Source of the DNA: Brevipalpus yothersi | Lineage: Eukaryota > Arthropoda > Arachnida > Trombidiformes > Tenuipalpidae | DNA: 64,000 nt | Assembly (NCBI GenBank): GCA_003956705.1 | Contig: QZCP01000160.1 | Span: forward strand, 1-64,000 | Direction: 5' to 3' | Shown: positions 1 through 12,779 of the stretch, piece after piece | Layout: the number at the start of each line of letters is the position of its first letter | Numbering within the stretch: the stretch's first letter is position 1 | Program-made: the position numbers and the translations under genes | The notes under the pieces: model-generated | What the model was told of the DNA's origin: nothing | The model's database searches: none | The model's input: only the letters and a program-made list of their open reading frames with translations

Positions 1-61
<61 letters not shown>
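1..61. repeat. (GA)n microsatellite at the left edge
   Basis: Perfect GA dinucleotide run of about 30 units touching the window boundary, so its true length is unknown. Confidence 0.98.
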
Positions 62-63
<2 letters not shown>

Positions 64-190
64 GGAACTCACAATCACTTGCTCTGAATGAATATGAAAG
101 AATTCATTCTGCTAGGCTGACTGAGCTTTACTCATGATTTACTCGGAAGCTCAGGAATTCAATAAGGATGATAAAGTTTACCAAGCAATG

Positions 191-203
<13 letters not shown>

Positions 204-260
<57 letters not shown>
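204..260. repeat. (GA)n microsatellite
   Basis: About 28 uninterrupted GA units preceded by an imperfect GAAA stretch. It lies only about 140 bp from the GA tract at the window edge. Confidence 0.97.
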
Positions 261-264
<4 letters not shown>

Positions 265-1942
265 AATATTTGTCCAAATACCGTGAAGTATTCTGATTTC
301 GTGACCATTGATTTCGGAGCAAAGGATGCTCTCAAGAATTTTTCTCTCTCACTTCTTTATCCAATAAATTGGTTGGACCAAAACAGTGGAGGAGATAATT
401 TTCTTTTCAAAATATTATTATTATTATTATGGGATGGGGAGAAAAAAAATATCATTCATAAAGTAATTAGTTGTATGATTAGTGAAGTGGAAGAAAATAA
501 AAAGAGAAAAAGTATCAAAAAAGCGAAGCGGTTGGTTATTCACATACATACATACGTATGTACGTAAAAGCTTTTTCTGTAGCTCAAGTGTCTCATTTTG
601 TTCAACAGTTGAATGTTGAAAATAATGTTGAAATAAGATGGATGGGCACGCTGATGACATTGATAGTGATGGAGATGATCAGACATTCATAAGATTTTGT
701 TCTAATTGCTTCTTGCTGCTTGAATACTCAATGAATCAGATAGTTTCTCTCTCTCTCTCTTTCTTTCTTCTCTCTTGAAAATTCAAATGGATGAATGAAT
801 ATTGCAGTTGTTTTAATAGTTACTACAACTATGCTCTCTATCCATCATCGTATTCAAGCCCTCATGTCTACTGGAACTTATCTATCACTCGTTCATTAGG
901 CCAAGATCACATCACCGTTGGAGGCCGAATGTTTCAAACTGATATATATATATATAAAATATACACCAGATATACAACTAAAAATGTGGTTAAAAGGGCA
1001 ATTTCCATGTCAGTGAGAAAGTTTCCTTTGGCTGACTGTTCATGTTGAAAAAGTTCAGTTCTTGATATATATACACACACACACATGCATTCATGCTACT
1101 GTTCATCATGCAATAGTAGCGTTGAAAAATGAGTGATCTGATGATATATTTAGGGAAAAAAGTGGAAGAAGATACATGCGATCATTGGGAAAGAACGATT
1201 TTCATTCATTCCAGTAGTCATGAGAGAAGAGATCTCATTCCGGAGACCTATTTTTTCAATGATTTAGAAGTTCGTAGAGGTGAAATTTTTTTTCAATTTA
1301 GGTTATCGTTATACAATCTCCTTGATTCGTTGTTCTTTCCCATTCTCATTCTCTTTCTCTCTCTTCACAATCATCAATGGGCAACATTGGTGTTCAGTTT
1401 GAAATGAGTATATCATCCATCACACTTTTCATCATCATTTCAATCCATGGAAAACTTAGACTGCCCTATATGCATGTGTGTGGTAGCATTTCCATTGACT
1501 TATTTTTTTCACCTTCTTTTCGGTCATTTATGATCGCAGGCCAGTAGAGTAGGCTATGATGTAGATCAGAGAGTAGGTATTACTGAGGGCAAGTACAAGG
1601 TAGGCAAGGTGAATGTCTGCCTTACATGTTTAAAGGCAGAGAGAGAGAGAGAGAGAGATGAATGAGTGAGATGATCATCATGATTAGATGAAGGATGCTG
1701 TGAAGAGAGAGAAAATGATGATCCGCTTTCTTGAGGGAAAAATAGGCAAGCTTAACTGTAGTTAAGGTCAAAAACGTCTTAATTCTCGCATGTACATGTA
1801 TATGTGTATGTGTTTCTGTTTACAATTTAGCAGGATTCCCGTTAACTTCAATGACTCATTCAGCAAATATGATCAAAACATATACATCAATTTGATATTC
1901 TGGAAAATGATACTCTACCTTTTTGAATCATTTTGAGGAGGC

Positions 1943-1954
<12 letters not shown>

Positions 1955-2010
<56 letters not shown>
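1955..2010. repeat. (GA)n microsatellite
   Basis: About 28 uninterrupted GA units. It creates spurious Arg-Glu and Ser-Leu repeat frames on the two strands. Confidence 0.97.
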
Positions 2011-2012
<2 letters not shown>

Positions 2013-2727
2013 CAAACTCCCTTTTCATGGCAAAATCCGGAATCGAATCAGAGAGAATAACAGTTTCTTTTCCGTTCCCAGTTGTTATCAAAATGATTCT
2101 TTTGATGGAGATAGCAAATTTGATTATAATTTTTTCCATCTTCCCGGAAAATCGGTCAAGGGAACAACAAGATGGAGAGAGAGAAAGAGATTCAATATCT
2201 AAGGAGCCATTTTATCTTCACCTAGAGATGATGAAAATATTACCTCCAATCGAATGAATACTGGGAGAATGAATATTAATCTACCTGCTAGTCTCCAAAA
2301 AGAATGTCTCGATCATCATTTCCATGGTCTCCTTGGATTTGAACCAGATATATCGGAAAACTGATCAGCGCAACATATTCAGGAGGACCAGTCTCACTAG
2401 TATTTGACTGACTCTGATAGGAATCGATTTTATACCATACCCACACAATTCGAGAATATTGCAAGGTTGATACCTGCTACTGACTGGATGGCTGATACCA
2501 TTTCTCAGAAATCATTTTTGACCTTCTACTTTCAATAATGTTACCTATTCATGTATACTCTCAATTCTTGATAATTCAGTCTTGCAAACGTACCTTATTT
2601 GGCGGGAGTAGTTTGGTTTGTCATCGGCAAAACGATTTCTTTTATTCAGAGTATATCAATCGATAAAAAAAGTCTACCTCAAGTTTGAATTGGGGGAACC
2701 TTTAAGGCTATCTCAGGTTGTTTGTTA

Positions 2728-2730
<3 letters not shown>

Positions 2731-2780
<50 letters not shown>
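2731..2780. repeat. (TC)n microsatellite
   Basis: 25 TC units. From here to about 7.6 kb the pyrimidine strand is nearly always the + strand, whereas the tracts before 2.1 kb are mostly GA on +. Confidence 0.97.
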
Positions 2781-2786
<6 letters not shown>

Positions 2787-3444
2787 GTCTACTACTAGAA
2801 TCATTACTCTCGAGTATTCTTGAGAGCCATTGATTCTTTATTCAAGCTGTATGTTTGTAGAAGACTATCGGAATCAACAAAAGGGTTTTCTTATCTAAGT
2901 GAGGAAGAAAATTTTTTTCCAACTAAATCCATTTTGTTTCTCTCTCTCTCTCTCTTTATATCTATCTATCCATCCATCTCTCATGTGTATCAACATTGCT
3001 TTGTAAAATTGGGAATTCTTCGATAGAACACCAGCTCACAGCCTCCATAGAGCATACCTTGATACTTATCAGTCAGCCTTACTATCTTTATTTTTTTCCC
3101 CTTTCACTCCATGAAATACTGTGCGATTCCTACACGAGTTCTTCATCTTATCACCAATCTGTTCGATAGTGTGTATTTTCTTCTTCAAATCTATTGAACA
3201 TGAAAACACAACATTTGCTACTACATTTATACAGCTGAGTTTCTGATTGATTTCTTGAGTGGACATGAGCATTCTCTCGTAATCTTTCTCAGGAATGTCC
3301 ATCACATTGCCTAAAATCAAATGTCTGATCACTGTAATTTACGTGATAAAGCTTTATCCAACCGGAACTCTCAAAGATCATCGATTGATTGATCACTATC
3401 ATCACTCTCCATGTGAACCTGATGTCCTGATATTTAAACCACTT

Positions 3445-3467
3445 TCTCTCTCTCTCTCTCTCTCTCT
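3445..3467. repeat. (TC)n microsatellite
   Basis: Short perfect TC run of about 11 units. Similar short runs occur near 2940, 4270, 4500 and 4988. Confidence 0.95.
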
Positions 3468-5330
3468 TCGAATGTCAATTGTTGAATGATGATAATTGTT
3501 GGCTACTGATCTCGAGACCTCTGTTTATCCTAGACATAGACATGCTCTTCCATGCGAAACTGTCTCCACTTCACATTGTAGTCATGAGGCTTCACTCTTA
3601 ATGATTAAGAGAAGAGTAAAATCATGTGCTGGTAGAAATTAGGATGTTCATCGAAAAAATGTGGGCTCAAGTTCTGTTATTAAGCCAAAATTTTTTTATC
3701 TGAAGAATAAACCCTTCTTCAAAATGAAAGAACTGATGTGTTTGAGTTGAATTGGGTGAAAATTTCCTTCTTCTGGTAACATTTTCAATAGGAGCTTCAG
3801 GGAATCTTGATTTCAAAATTTGATACAGATTGAGCATATTCAATCTGAAGCCTTCATGCTGAGCATTTCATCGAGATTTATCGCATTAATTAAAAATTGG
3901 GTGGAAAAATCGAAGCAATTCAAGATATATATATACATACAAACAATTTTGATCCTGTTTGAAATTGATAAAATGGAATAGAATGGATAATTAATCTCAG
4001 AACTCTCAGTTTTGGTAAGATTTGAGATTGAATGCTCTGATCAGCCTCACTTGAGACACTTACATTTATCATGAGATTTACCAAATCAAGAGGTCAGGTA
4101 AAAGTGGATAGCCTCAGGAGGAAGCCCAATTATCATCAATGAGTAATCCAGCATTCTCTGTGTTGAATGATTGTGGGAATCATGCAAAAGTTAAATCAAA
4201 TTCTCACCAGGAAGTAGAATAACTGTTCATGTGATTACTAGGCCAACCTTGCATTTCATTTAATATTCTTTCTCTCTCTCTCTCTCTTTTTGCATGATCA
4301 GTGGATGTAGAGCAATCATCGAGTGATTAAGAGAGAAAAAGAGAAAAAAATGAGCTCTTTGAAACTCTTTATCATCAAGTTTAGTGAATTTTTGCAGTGA
4401 AATCTGTCATAAAACTCAATATTTAATATGATTGGAACGAAATATTCTCTCTCATAAGACAAATTCCAAGAGCAAAGGTTCACAGTTTTTTTCAACTCTT
4501 TCTCTCTCTCTCTTTTTCTCTTACTCTTCACTTCACGCTCCTTATTATGAGTAATTCATTTTATGCAAATGAGTTTACATATAATTTCCAGTATGTAAAC
4601 ATGGGAAGCATGATAGTGGCTCGAAAAGCCAGGAGCAAAGGGGAAAAGAGAGGAATATTCACATCCACAATCTGTTGGTGAAGCTAGGATGAGATGAAAA
4701 GAAAATGAATCTTGTAATGTTAAGGAAAACAGAGCGCCAGATTGTTCCAATCATGACATGATGCATAGAGAAACATGAAGAGAAATCGAAAGTGAATGGG
4801 AAAAGATGCTGATGACATTGAAGTGTCCCGGGCAAAGAGAAAGAGAGAGAGAGAAAGTTAGTGAATATATGATTATTATACCGATAATATAATTATTCGC
4901 TTACGGATGGCAAAATTTTTTTCTCGATTCAATTGGTTGACGATAGAATGAGTTCCTCTTCAATTTTGGAATTCATATCTCATCATCTCTCTCTCTCTCT
5001 CTCTCTCTTTTCCCTTTCTTCCATGATCCATTCCAGCTCCCTCCCATTGAATTCGTGCCCATCATCCCTGTCATTTAGAACTTTCATACCCTCTCACTCC
5101 CTCTCTAACTTTCTATTTATCTCTCCTTCTCTCTTTTTCCACTTTTCTCTTCCATGGTGGTGAGGTGAATCTGATGGATGTTCCTCTGAACTTTATCAAG
5201 AATACATCTTCGCTGCATCCAAGTTATTCCTTCATGAAGCTCCCAGAATGTTCAACTTTTTATTTCCATGGAGCGAAAGTTGCTTGCCTCATGGTGAATT
5301 GCGTTTTCAGCGATAACATGAGTCTCAGCT

Positions 5331-5371
5331 TTCTCTCTCTTTCTCTCTCTTTCTCTCTCTTTCTCTCTCTT

Positions 5372-5438
<67 letters not shown>
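5331..5438. repeat. Higher-order pyrimidine repeat: 10-bp TTCTCTCTCT units then (CT)n
   Basis: Six head-to-tail copies of TTCTCTCTCT in exact register (5331-5390) pass into an uninterrupted CT run to about 5434. A pure CT microsatellite would not have regularly spaced TT interruptions, so the 10-bp unit seems to have been duplicated as a block. Confidence 0.95.
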
Positions 5439-5439
<1 letters not shown>

Positions 5440-5954
5440 ATTCTCTAACGATGAGAGAAGTAGAAGATTCCAATAATGTTGGAAATTCTGTGTTGAAAAC
5501 CACATGGTGAATGATGAAAAAACGAAGAAAAAGCTTTCTTGCAATACCTTGGAACACACTTCTATTCATAGCAGGTCTGATTATGTACATATGAAGCCTC
5601 ACGGGATGTCTATCAGTGAAGTCAAGATTTTGTGTGATTTTTTCTATCAGAAATCTTGACAAAAAGGAGAGAGAAAAAATTCTCTCTCTATCTCTCTGTC
5701 TGTATGACCGGAAGAATGTTTGCTACATATTTTGTCGCTATCAGTTGGCTTCTCATTCACAGAAAAATCATCATGATCATTATCATGGCCGAATGAGCTG
5801 GGAGGAGGCGAAATAGCAGTAGTTACTCAGTGATTCACAATCAAGAGGAAATAGAAGGGGAAAGAGGGGAGTGATGAGGGAGGAGAGGGAAGAGAGAATG
5901 TAATGGACCAAAATTGTCTCTATGACTGTCCACTAAATTGTCCACTCTTTTAGA

Positions 5955-5989
5955 TTCTCTCTCTCTTTCTCTCTCTCTCTTTCTCTCTT

Positions 5990-6041
<52 letters not shown>
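5955..6041. repeat. Interrupted pyrimidine repeat
   Basis: CT tract interrupted by TTT at irregular intervals (roughly 8-14 bp) for about 87 bp. It resembles the regular 10-bp array at 5331 but has lost or never had strict register. The + strand is all C and T. Confidence 0.92.
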
Positions 6042-6529
6042 CATGATTGTCCAGGATCGTAATCATCATCTCCTCATGCGTTACGAATTTCCTTCTCTCA
6101 TCATACTTATTCCTCTGCAGATTCTCACATACTGATAGAGTATTTTTGAGTAGAAGAGTCCATTTTTCGAATATTTAATAAAAATTCTCTAATATCACGA
6201 AGACTATAAGCTCCTGAAAGTTCTAGCTTAAAAAATTGTGTAAGCTGGTTGACTTACTAAATGAGTGACACAAAGTCTGGTGGGATCTTGCAAATCATAT
6301 TTTATGTCACCATGTCATATTTGTTTCTCAAAAAATTAAACGTTTAAAGTATTTCTCTAGATCTGAATTTTTCCAAGTTTCTTATCTAAAATAGAAGCTC
6401 TTTTTCACGAACACCTGAACTCTCTCTTTCATTTTCTTCTGATACCTTGATCATTGATTCGAATGAGCTCAAGGAGCTTGTGGTTATTTGAATCCACTGT
6501 ATTCTTGGCAATACTTCTGATATATTCCT

Positions 6530-6532
<3 letters not shown>

Positions 6533-6561
<29 letters not shown>
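6533..6561. repeat. (TC)n microsatellite
   Basis: About 14 TC units. A short CA run follows near 6637-6651. Confidence 0.95.
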
Positions 6562-6563
<2 letters not shown>

Positions 6564-8154
6564 AAACCTCTTATGATTCTCTTTCTGTACCATCCAACTC
6601 ATAAATATCATATTCATCATCATTAGGTTTTCTATTCACACACACACACACATAGATACACAGATACGTATACAAGCCCAAAATCCTCATCTTTTTCTTT
6701 CTGGGTTACCCAAAGTCGCGCTTCTTCTAGTCACGGACAAGCCATCCTCTTATTCTCATCTTTTCTTCTCCACTCTTTTCATGCCGATCATCATCGCTTG
6801 TATTCTTCATTTTCTTTCATCCATCTTTACCCACCAAGCTGATCAAAGTATGCTCTTTGTCCCTATCATTACCCTCATCACTGAACATATTTATTCATAT
6901 ATTCATAGGCAATGAGATGCTTTCTCTTTTTGCTCTTTTTTGGATTTTCGAATATCTTTTATGGTCTATTTTATCTGGGTTCTTTCTTTCACTATTTCAA
7001 AAAAGTATCTGTTCATGTAGAGACTTTCTTCTGGATTCTCTCTCATCCAACATGAAGAAATGATCGGGCAAAAAAATTTAATCATGTTAGGAGCAAAAAA
7101 AATAGTAGCAAAAGAAAATATTCAGAAAAATCTTATGAAAATTGAAACAATGAAGAAGACACGTGTATACTCATTGGAGGTGTTTTTGGTGAATTTCTGT
7201 GGCTCATGAGTAATCTTGTAATGCTGTAAAGTTCTCTTGGTGACAGAAAAATCTTGATATCAGTTGGAAGAATGTCTCGATTCTGATTTAATCTTATGCT
7301 TGATCCGATTTCGTACCCACACTCAGGAGAGACCTCTTCCCAGAATAAAGCATGCAGAAAAGAGAAATAGATTTCAATTTACTTGCACCCAAAGAATAAG
7401 CTTCGGATGAATGATAATCCTTTAATACCCTGGATAAGTAGGGAACATTGATTACATCATATATAAAGAAAACCAGGCTCCAGAGATTTTGTGGTTTTAA
7501 TTTTCGAATTATTTTCTCTTCTTCTTCTCTCTGTCTGTATTCCCTTTTTTTCATTATAATGAAAATGGGTTCACTCTCTCTCTCTCTCTCTCTTTTCTCG
7601 TAAAAATTAAGAAATATCTATTGTTACTAGCAATTTTTGCAGATTGATGTGAATAAACCTCTTACTGATGCAAATTATATGCAGATTTACTGAACGATAG
7701 AGTGTGCAAACTTTCACTATCTTTCTTCCTTCCTTTTGAATTGCCAAGCCCAGTACCGAAACTCTATCAATTACTTTCATGACCAACACCCATTGACTTA
7801 ACTTAAGCAATCAAAATTGATGATAAATTACTCTCATATTATCTGTAGTCTTTTTCTCCAGAATTTCAACCAGAGAGAAGAATTTATTCACAATATATTT
7901 ACCCATATATACGTGTATATTCTACATACTCTATGATCAATTTTGTATTCGAAACGTTTCTTGAGCTACCCAACTCTATGATTAGATATACGACTTGAGT
8001 AAATTGTTCGCTTATCTTTTACAATAATCACTGATTGTGATCACAGCTTAGTTGTAGACATGGAACAATCATTGGAAGCCCAAAGGGGCGTTTGAGTATA
8101 TATATAATATAATACTCATGGTGTATATTCGAACCAAGGAAGGAAAAAATTCAG

Positions 8155-8163
<9 letters not shown>

Positions 8164-8195
<32 letters not shown>
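8164..8195. repeat. (GA)n microsatellite
   Basis: About 16 GA units on +, opposite in orientation to the preceding cluster of CT tracts. Confidence 0.95.
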
Positions 8196-8199
<4 letters not shown>

Positions 8200-8636
8200 T
8201 TCTTCATAATGCGCTTTGGATTATTTGGATACTTATCTAGAGAATCTAGCAAATTCTCAGTTCTTGATGGAAGTACAAACCAATTTATTGAAGAAGAATA
8301 GTGTATACACACTTGATCATGGAATACAGAGAGAAAGAGTAAAAGTAAGTCCCGTTGAACAAAGTGGAAATGTCAGGCATCGAACAGAGAATCTTCACCT
8401 CTCGCCACCTGAGACTGTATCATGAACAGACCAAATGAACATCACACTTTTCCGTGAGAGCAGCATGAAAAGGATTCCCTGTCATCCAATCCCCTTTTGA
8501 GTCACATTCTATACGTGTCATTCATGGACATGATTCTCACACTGGTATATATATATATTCTATGTATTCTTGACCAATGATTTTCTAAGGTTCCCCTTCA
8601 ACTGTGATGGAAACTGAATGTCATAAGAGTAAGAAG

Positions 8637-8669
<33 letters not shown>

Positions 8670-11600
8670 CAAAATAAGCCACATCAAATGACATGAAAGT
8701 GAAACTTCTTGTCTCCATACAGATCTGAGCTTGATCCCATAGCAATTTCTTTCTTTCTCACACATCTTCTTCCTCTCTCATCCTCATCCTTTTTCCAGTA
8801 TATTTTCTTTGTGCTTCTTTCCTCTCCTGGCCTTGCTTTAACCCTTCTTGATCGCATCAATTATCATTATTGGCCAGAAATCCGGTGATGATCAACAGGA
8901 TTAAATACGGAAACTTTTCCAATATGAGATGAGAAGAAGTGAAAAGTAATTCTGTGTGTGTGTATGTGAATATTTCTATGAAAAAGAGAGAGAGAGAAAA
9001 AAGCAGAAGAAATGATCAAATCTATGCCACAGGCTACCTAAAGAACCGTATTCTGATCATCTCTAATATTATTATTATTATTATTATTATTATATTCCCT
9101 TCAACATTCTTCAGACTCTTCTTCATTCTTTTCCAGTATTTCGTCTCTTTCTCTCATCTCTTTTTGCATTCTTAACGCCCACTTTCTTAGATCACTCAAA
9201 TTTCGTGCATATCTTCACCCTGGATCTCAGATTATTCTCACAAGAGTACAGCAATGACTTGGAATACTTCAAGAACAACTATTATAATGCACTCACACAG
9301 TATTAGAAGAAAGGCTATTCCTTTTCCCTCTCTTTTCCTTTCTCTTTCTTTCTTTCTATGCTCGGATATTCCTTGAGAACATCTTCACTTTCTCTTTCTT
9401 TCAACTGGATTCCTTTCCTTCTTCTTTTATTCACTCACTCCCCTATTGTCCAGGGAATAGATCGAAACTCATTTCCTAGAAGAGTGTATGTGTCTACATC
9501 TTTCCTCTCTCATCCCTCTCCTCTTTACTTTCTATCATCATAAGGTGGTGTACTAATTCGCCAGAGAGATTGACTTAATAGTAGAGCAAAGAACAAAGAG
9601 TAATTCAGGTCTTCTTTCTCCTTCTTCTTCTTTTACCACCCCCTTTTCTACTCATTAATCAGTTTGCTTCATCCATTGTTTGACCCAAGACATGCGCTCA
9701 ATTTTGGAACACTCTGTAGCCCATCATTCTTACTATTCTTTACATTCTGATCATATTCTTATTCTTGATTTGTATCTCTAATCAAACTCTCCTGAGGTAC
9801 ATAATCAGAGGCGAGTGGCCAATTGCTCATCAAGCTTTGTGTTTCAACTATTTTTTTCTCTCTCTCTTTCTTTCTTTTACCCACCTACAAATATTCCTCT
9901 CTATCGGAAAAACAGGGGAGAAAATCGATCGTGAAGCTTGATTATAATTATAATGATACTGATTTGCTCACATATCTATCGATTATTTCACCAAACACTT
10001 AATCATCACCTATTTTCATCTTAAAAAAGACGAAAAAATCTTACAGAATCTTCAAACTGCTATTTTATCATTCTCTTTCTCTCTTGCTCTTTTACTCTCA
10101 CTCTTGCTATCCGTTTAGTATTTTATCGATTTCTTTTTCACCTCACACCGATTGTGGGTGGTGGACAAAAGCCTAGTGAAGCCCTCAATATTCAGACCCT
10201 ACCGTATATGAAGCGTGTAAGAAGGCTCCCAGCAATAGATTTAACGTATTATATTGTTCAAGGCATAGGTTCTCCTCTCTCTCTCCTCGAAACACAATTC
10301 AGTGGGCGAAAAAAATATCCTCCTTCAACAGAGAGGATCACTCAAAGCTATGTCATTGACCTTGCCATTAGAACCATGCTATGGGTTTTTTTGAAGAAAC
10401 ATATTCCTAGTTCATACCCACTTGATCTATGAATTTTTATCATGCATATATATTTATCGAATTGTTTTTGAGCTGGATGCTTCATTCTTCAGGAGAAAAA
10501 AGGGCCGATAGCTCGAACAACTGAGAATGGAGAAGATAAGTAGAAAAAAATATTGATTGGGGGTTCATGTATATAAATATATTTTCGAAAAGATATTCTG
10601 ATAGTAGATGTATCATGCCTATGACATCGTTTTTTCTCCACTATAATGAATCTTTATGACACAATATTAGGATTCAATCAAATATTTGACGATTCGAATA
10701 CACACAAGCTGTAGCCGATGAACTGAGAGAATTCTCAATCGATTCTTTGCCATTATTACTCTAAATGGAACTTTTTTAGGGAACAAATTGTCAAAGCATT
10801 CTCTCTTTCTCTAGTTTTTATGATTGTCATACTTTCCTCTCTCTCTCTCTCTTTCATCTGACATGAGTGAGTGAAGTGAGAAAAGAATCGAATACGATGA
10901 ATGACTTGATCGACTATTCACCGTTTCGATTATTGGCTCACATCTTGCCGGTCGGAAAAGATTAAACATCAAATAATACTGAATAGAAGCGCGGCAAAAT
11001 TTACTTATTGCGATTTCCTATTCTTTCCTGTTTCTTCTCTCTTTCCATGGTATTCCTTGAGTCATTCTATTTCCACCTCCTCCTGACTCTGTCACTCCTT
11101 TGATCATTCTTATTCTCCTAAGTCACGTAACTTTTTTTCGGCAAGTTCTTCTCGCTTTCTCTTCTTCTTCCTCCTCTTCCTCTTTTTGGCATTCTTATTC
11201 TTACTTGCTCTCACTTCGCTCGATACCTGCGAAAAATGTGGTGAAAAATTGATAATCGATATTCGATTGCTGTTGACTTCTTTTATCCATTCTGGATTCT
11301 TGCTCAAGAGTGGCCATAGGGGTGAAGGGAATCTTCACTGAAACTGAGAAGGAGAAAAAGAGAGAGGAAAAAGAGATGTTGAAAATTCTCTCACTCCTTT
11401 TGTATCCGGGATTCCTTAGTGGCCAGGATTTTCGATTGGCTCAGTATAAAGAATGCATAAATCTGAATATTACTGCACACACACATTTCAACGAATAATG
11501 CTAGTATACTAGATCAAAGTGAATCGAATATACTTTGAGTGTGTATGTGTGATGTATACAAGTTTATTCAAAGATTTATGAGAGTCTATAAGTTAGCTTG

Positions 11601-12357
11601 ATTCAAGCTACTTTTTTCGATTCTCTTTCGCTTTTTTGCTCATATATTCACTGATTGGTTAGGTGAATATTTCAGAGAGAGAGAAAGCGATAAGGCTCAA
11701 TAGAAACGGAGTGAAAGAGGAAAAGAGACAGATAGAGAGAAAGAGTCAGAATAGAGAGAAAAAAAGAAAAATCATGAGAGAAAATAGAATCGATCTGGAT
11801 ATTCTTTGAATAGCTAGAGAGAGAACAGAGAGAGTACATTGTTCCACATCCAAAATAGTACCCGAAATACTGACAAGCCATTGTCGACTTATGATGATCC
11901 AGAAGTGGATAAAATTCATCTCTAGAACAGCGTGAATGATCACACACAGCTTCGAATAGGGTGTATCATGAGACTATAAAATACATAATATATTGACGAT
12001 ACAATTCACCATGGGAGTTCATTAGTGGCAAATTAATTCACTTGTAACCGGAGAAAGAATAGTGGAATGAAGAGAGAAAGAAAGAAAGGGAGAGAGAGCA
12101 AGAGAGAGTGAGAATTCTCATTAGCATCAACTGCCTGAAGAATGTTTTCCCTTTTGAAAATTGATTCTCTTGAGTGTTCTTCGAGTAACGGAAATAGAGT
12201 TTATCTGATCATAAATTATTCTATTTCTGTTATTATTTTGAGATTGCATACAGCTACTTACTACTTGTTTCGTTCCTTTTCTCATCATTTGGATCCTTCT
12301 TCATGGGTGACGATCCCAATTGATAAAGTCAATGATCATCCATCATTTTCTCTCTTT

Positions 12358-12361
<4 letters not shown>

Positions 12362-12411
<50 letters not shown>
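12362..12411. repeat. (TC)n microsatellite
   Basis: 25 TC units ending in TTCAG, about 370 bp before the first supported exon of the LDLa gene. The final TTCAG could by chance mimic a 3' splice site, but no convincing exon follows. Confidence 0.96.
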
Positions 12412-12412
<1 letters not shown>

Positions 12413-12779
12413 AGAATGAATATTTTTGCTTCTCTATTTGCCTTCCAATATAAATGCTTTTGAAATGTATGAGCACGATTATTCCCTTTCTATTCTGTAT
12501 ATATTCAAAAAAGGCTCAGAATTGAACGATGAAAGAAAGAACGAAGAAGATTTTTCCAATGAATTAAACTTCAAAATAGTTTATTTGGGCGGTGAAAACA
12601 GAGAAGATTGATTTCTCTAACTGATTTATTGACTCTCTTATGTAAGAATGAGTATGAATATCATGAAGCCCAATTTTTTGACCGGTATCATTATATTCCA
12701 AGCCTAAATTCCCAGGAAAAAAACGATCGATTATCATATATTTCTAATCACGCTCCCTTTTTTCTGTCTTTTTCAATAG

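Larger units (their letters stand above)
62..12779. other. Gene-poor, microsatellite-rich region
   Basis: About 12.7 kb without a coding exon I can support. Open frames here are short, lack family motifs, and are often Leu-Ser or Arg-Glu repeats created by CT/GA tracts. The sequence is AT-rich with many GA/CT tracts, a few TA and CA runs, an ATT run near 9066-9093 and a GAA run near 8641-8669. It could be intergenic DNA or large introns of the LDLa membrane-protein gene, whose 5' exons are not visible. I looked for CUB, EGF or further LDLa exons by eye and found none. Confidence 0.6.

Noticed and set aside
1..61. Telomere or centromere satellite
   Set aside because: GA dinucleotide is not an arthropod telomere repeat, and ordinary unique sequence follows at once.
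128..322. Leu-Ser repeat open frames at GA/CT tracts (also 1915-2202, 5165-5559, 5841-6135)
   Set aside because: They are translations of dinucleotide repeats, with frames open on both strands and no flanking conserved sequence.
12142..12611. Possible CUB-type exon upstream of the LDLa exon
   Set aside because: The translations are hydrophobic and lack CUB cysteines and aromatic pattern; no splice pair gives a continuous frame.
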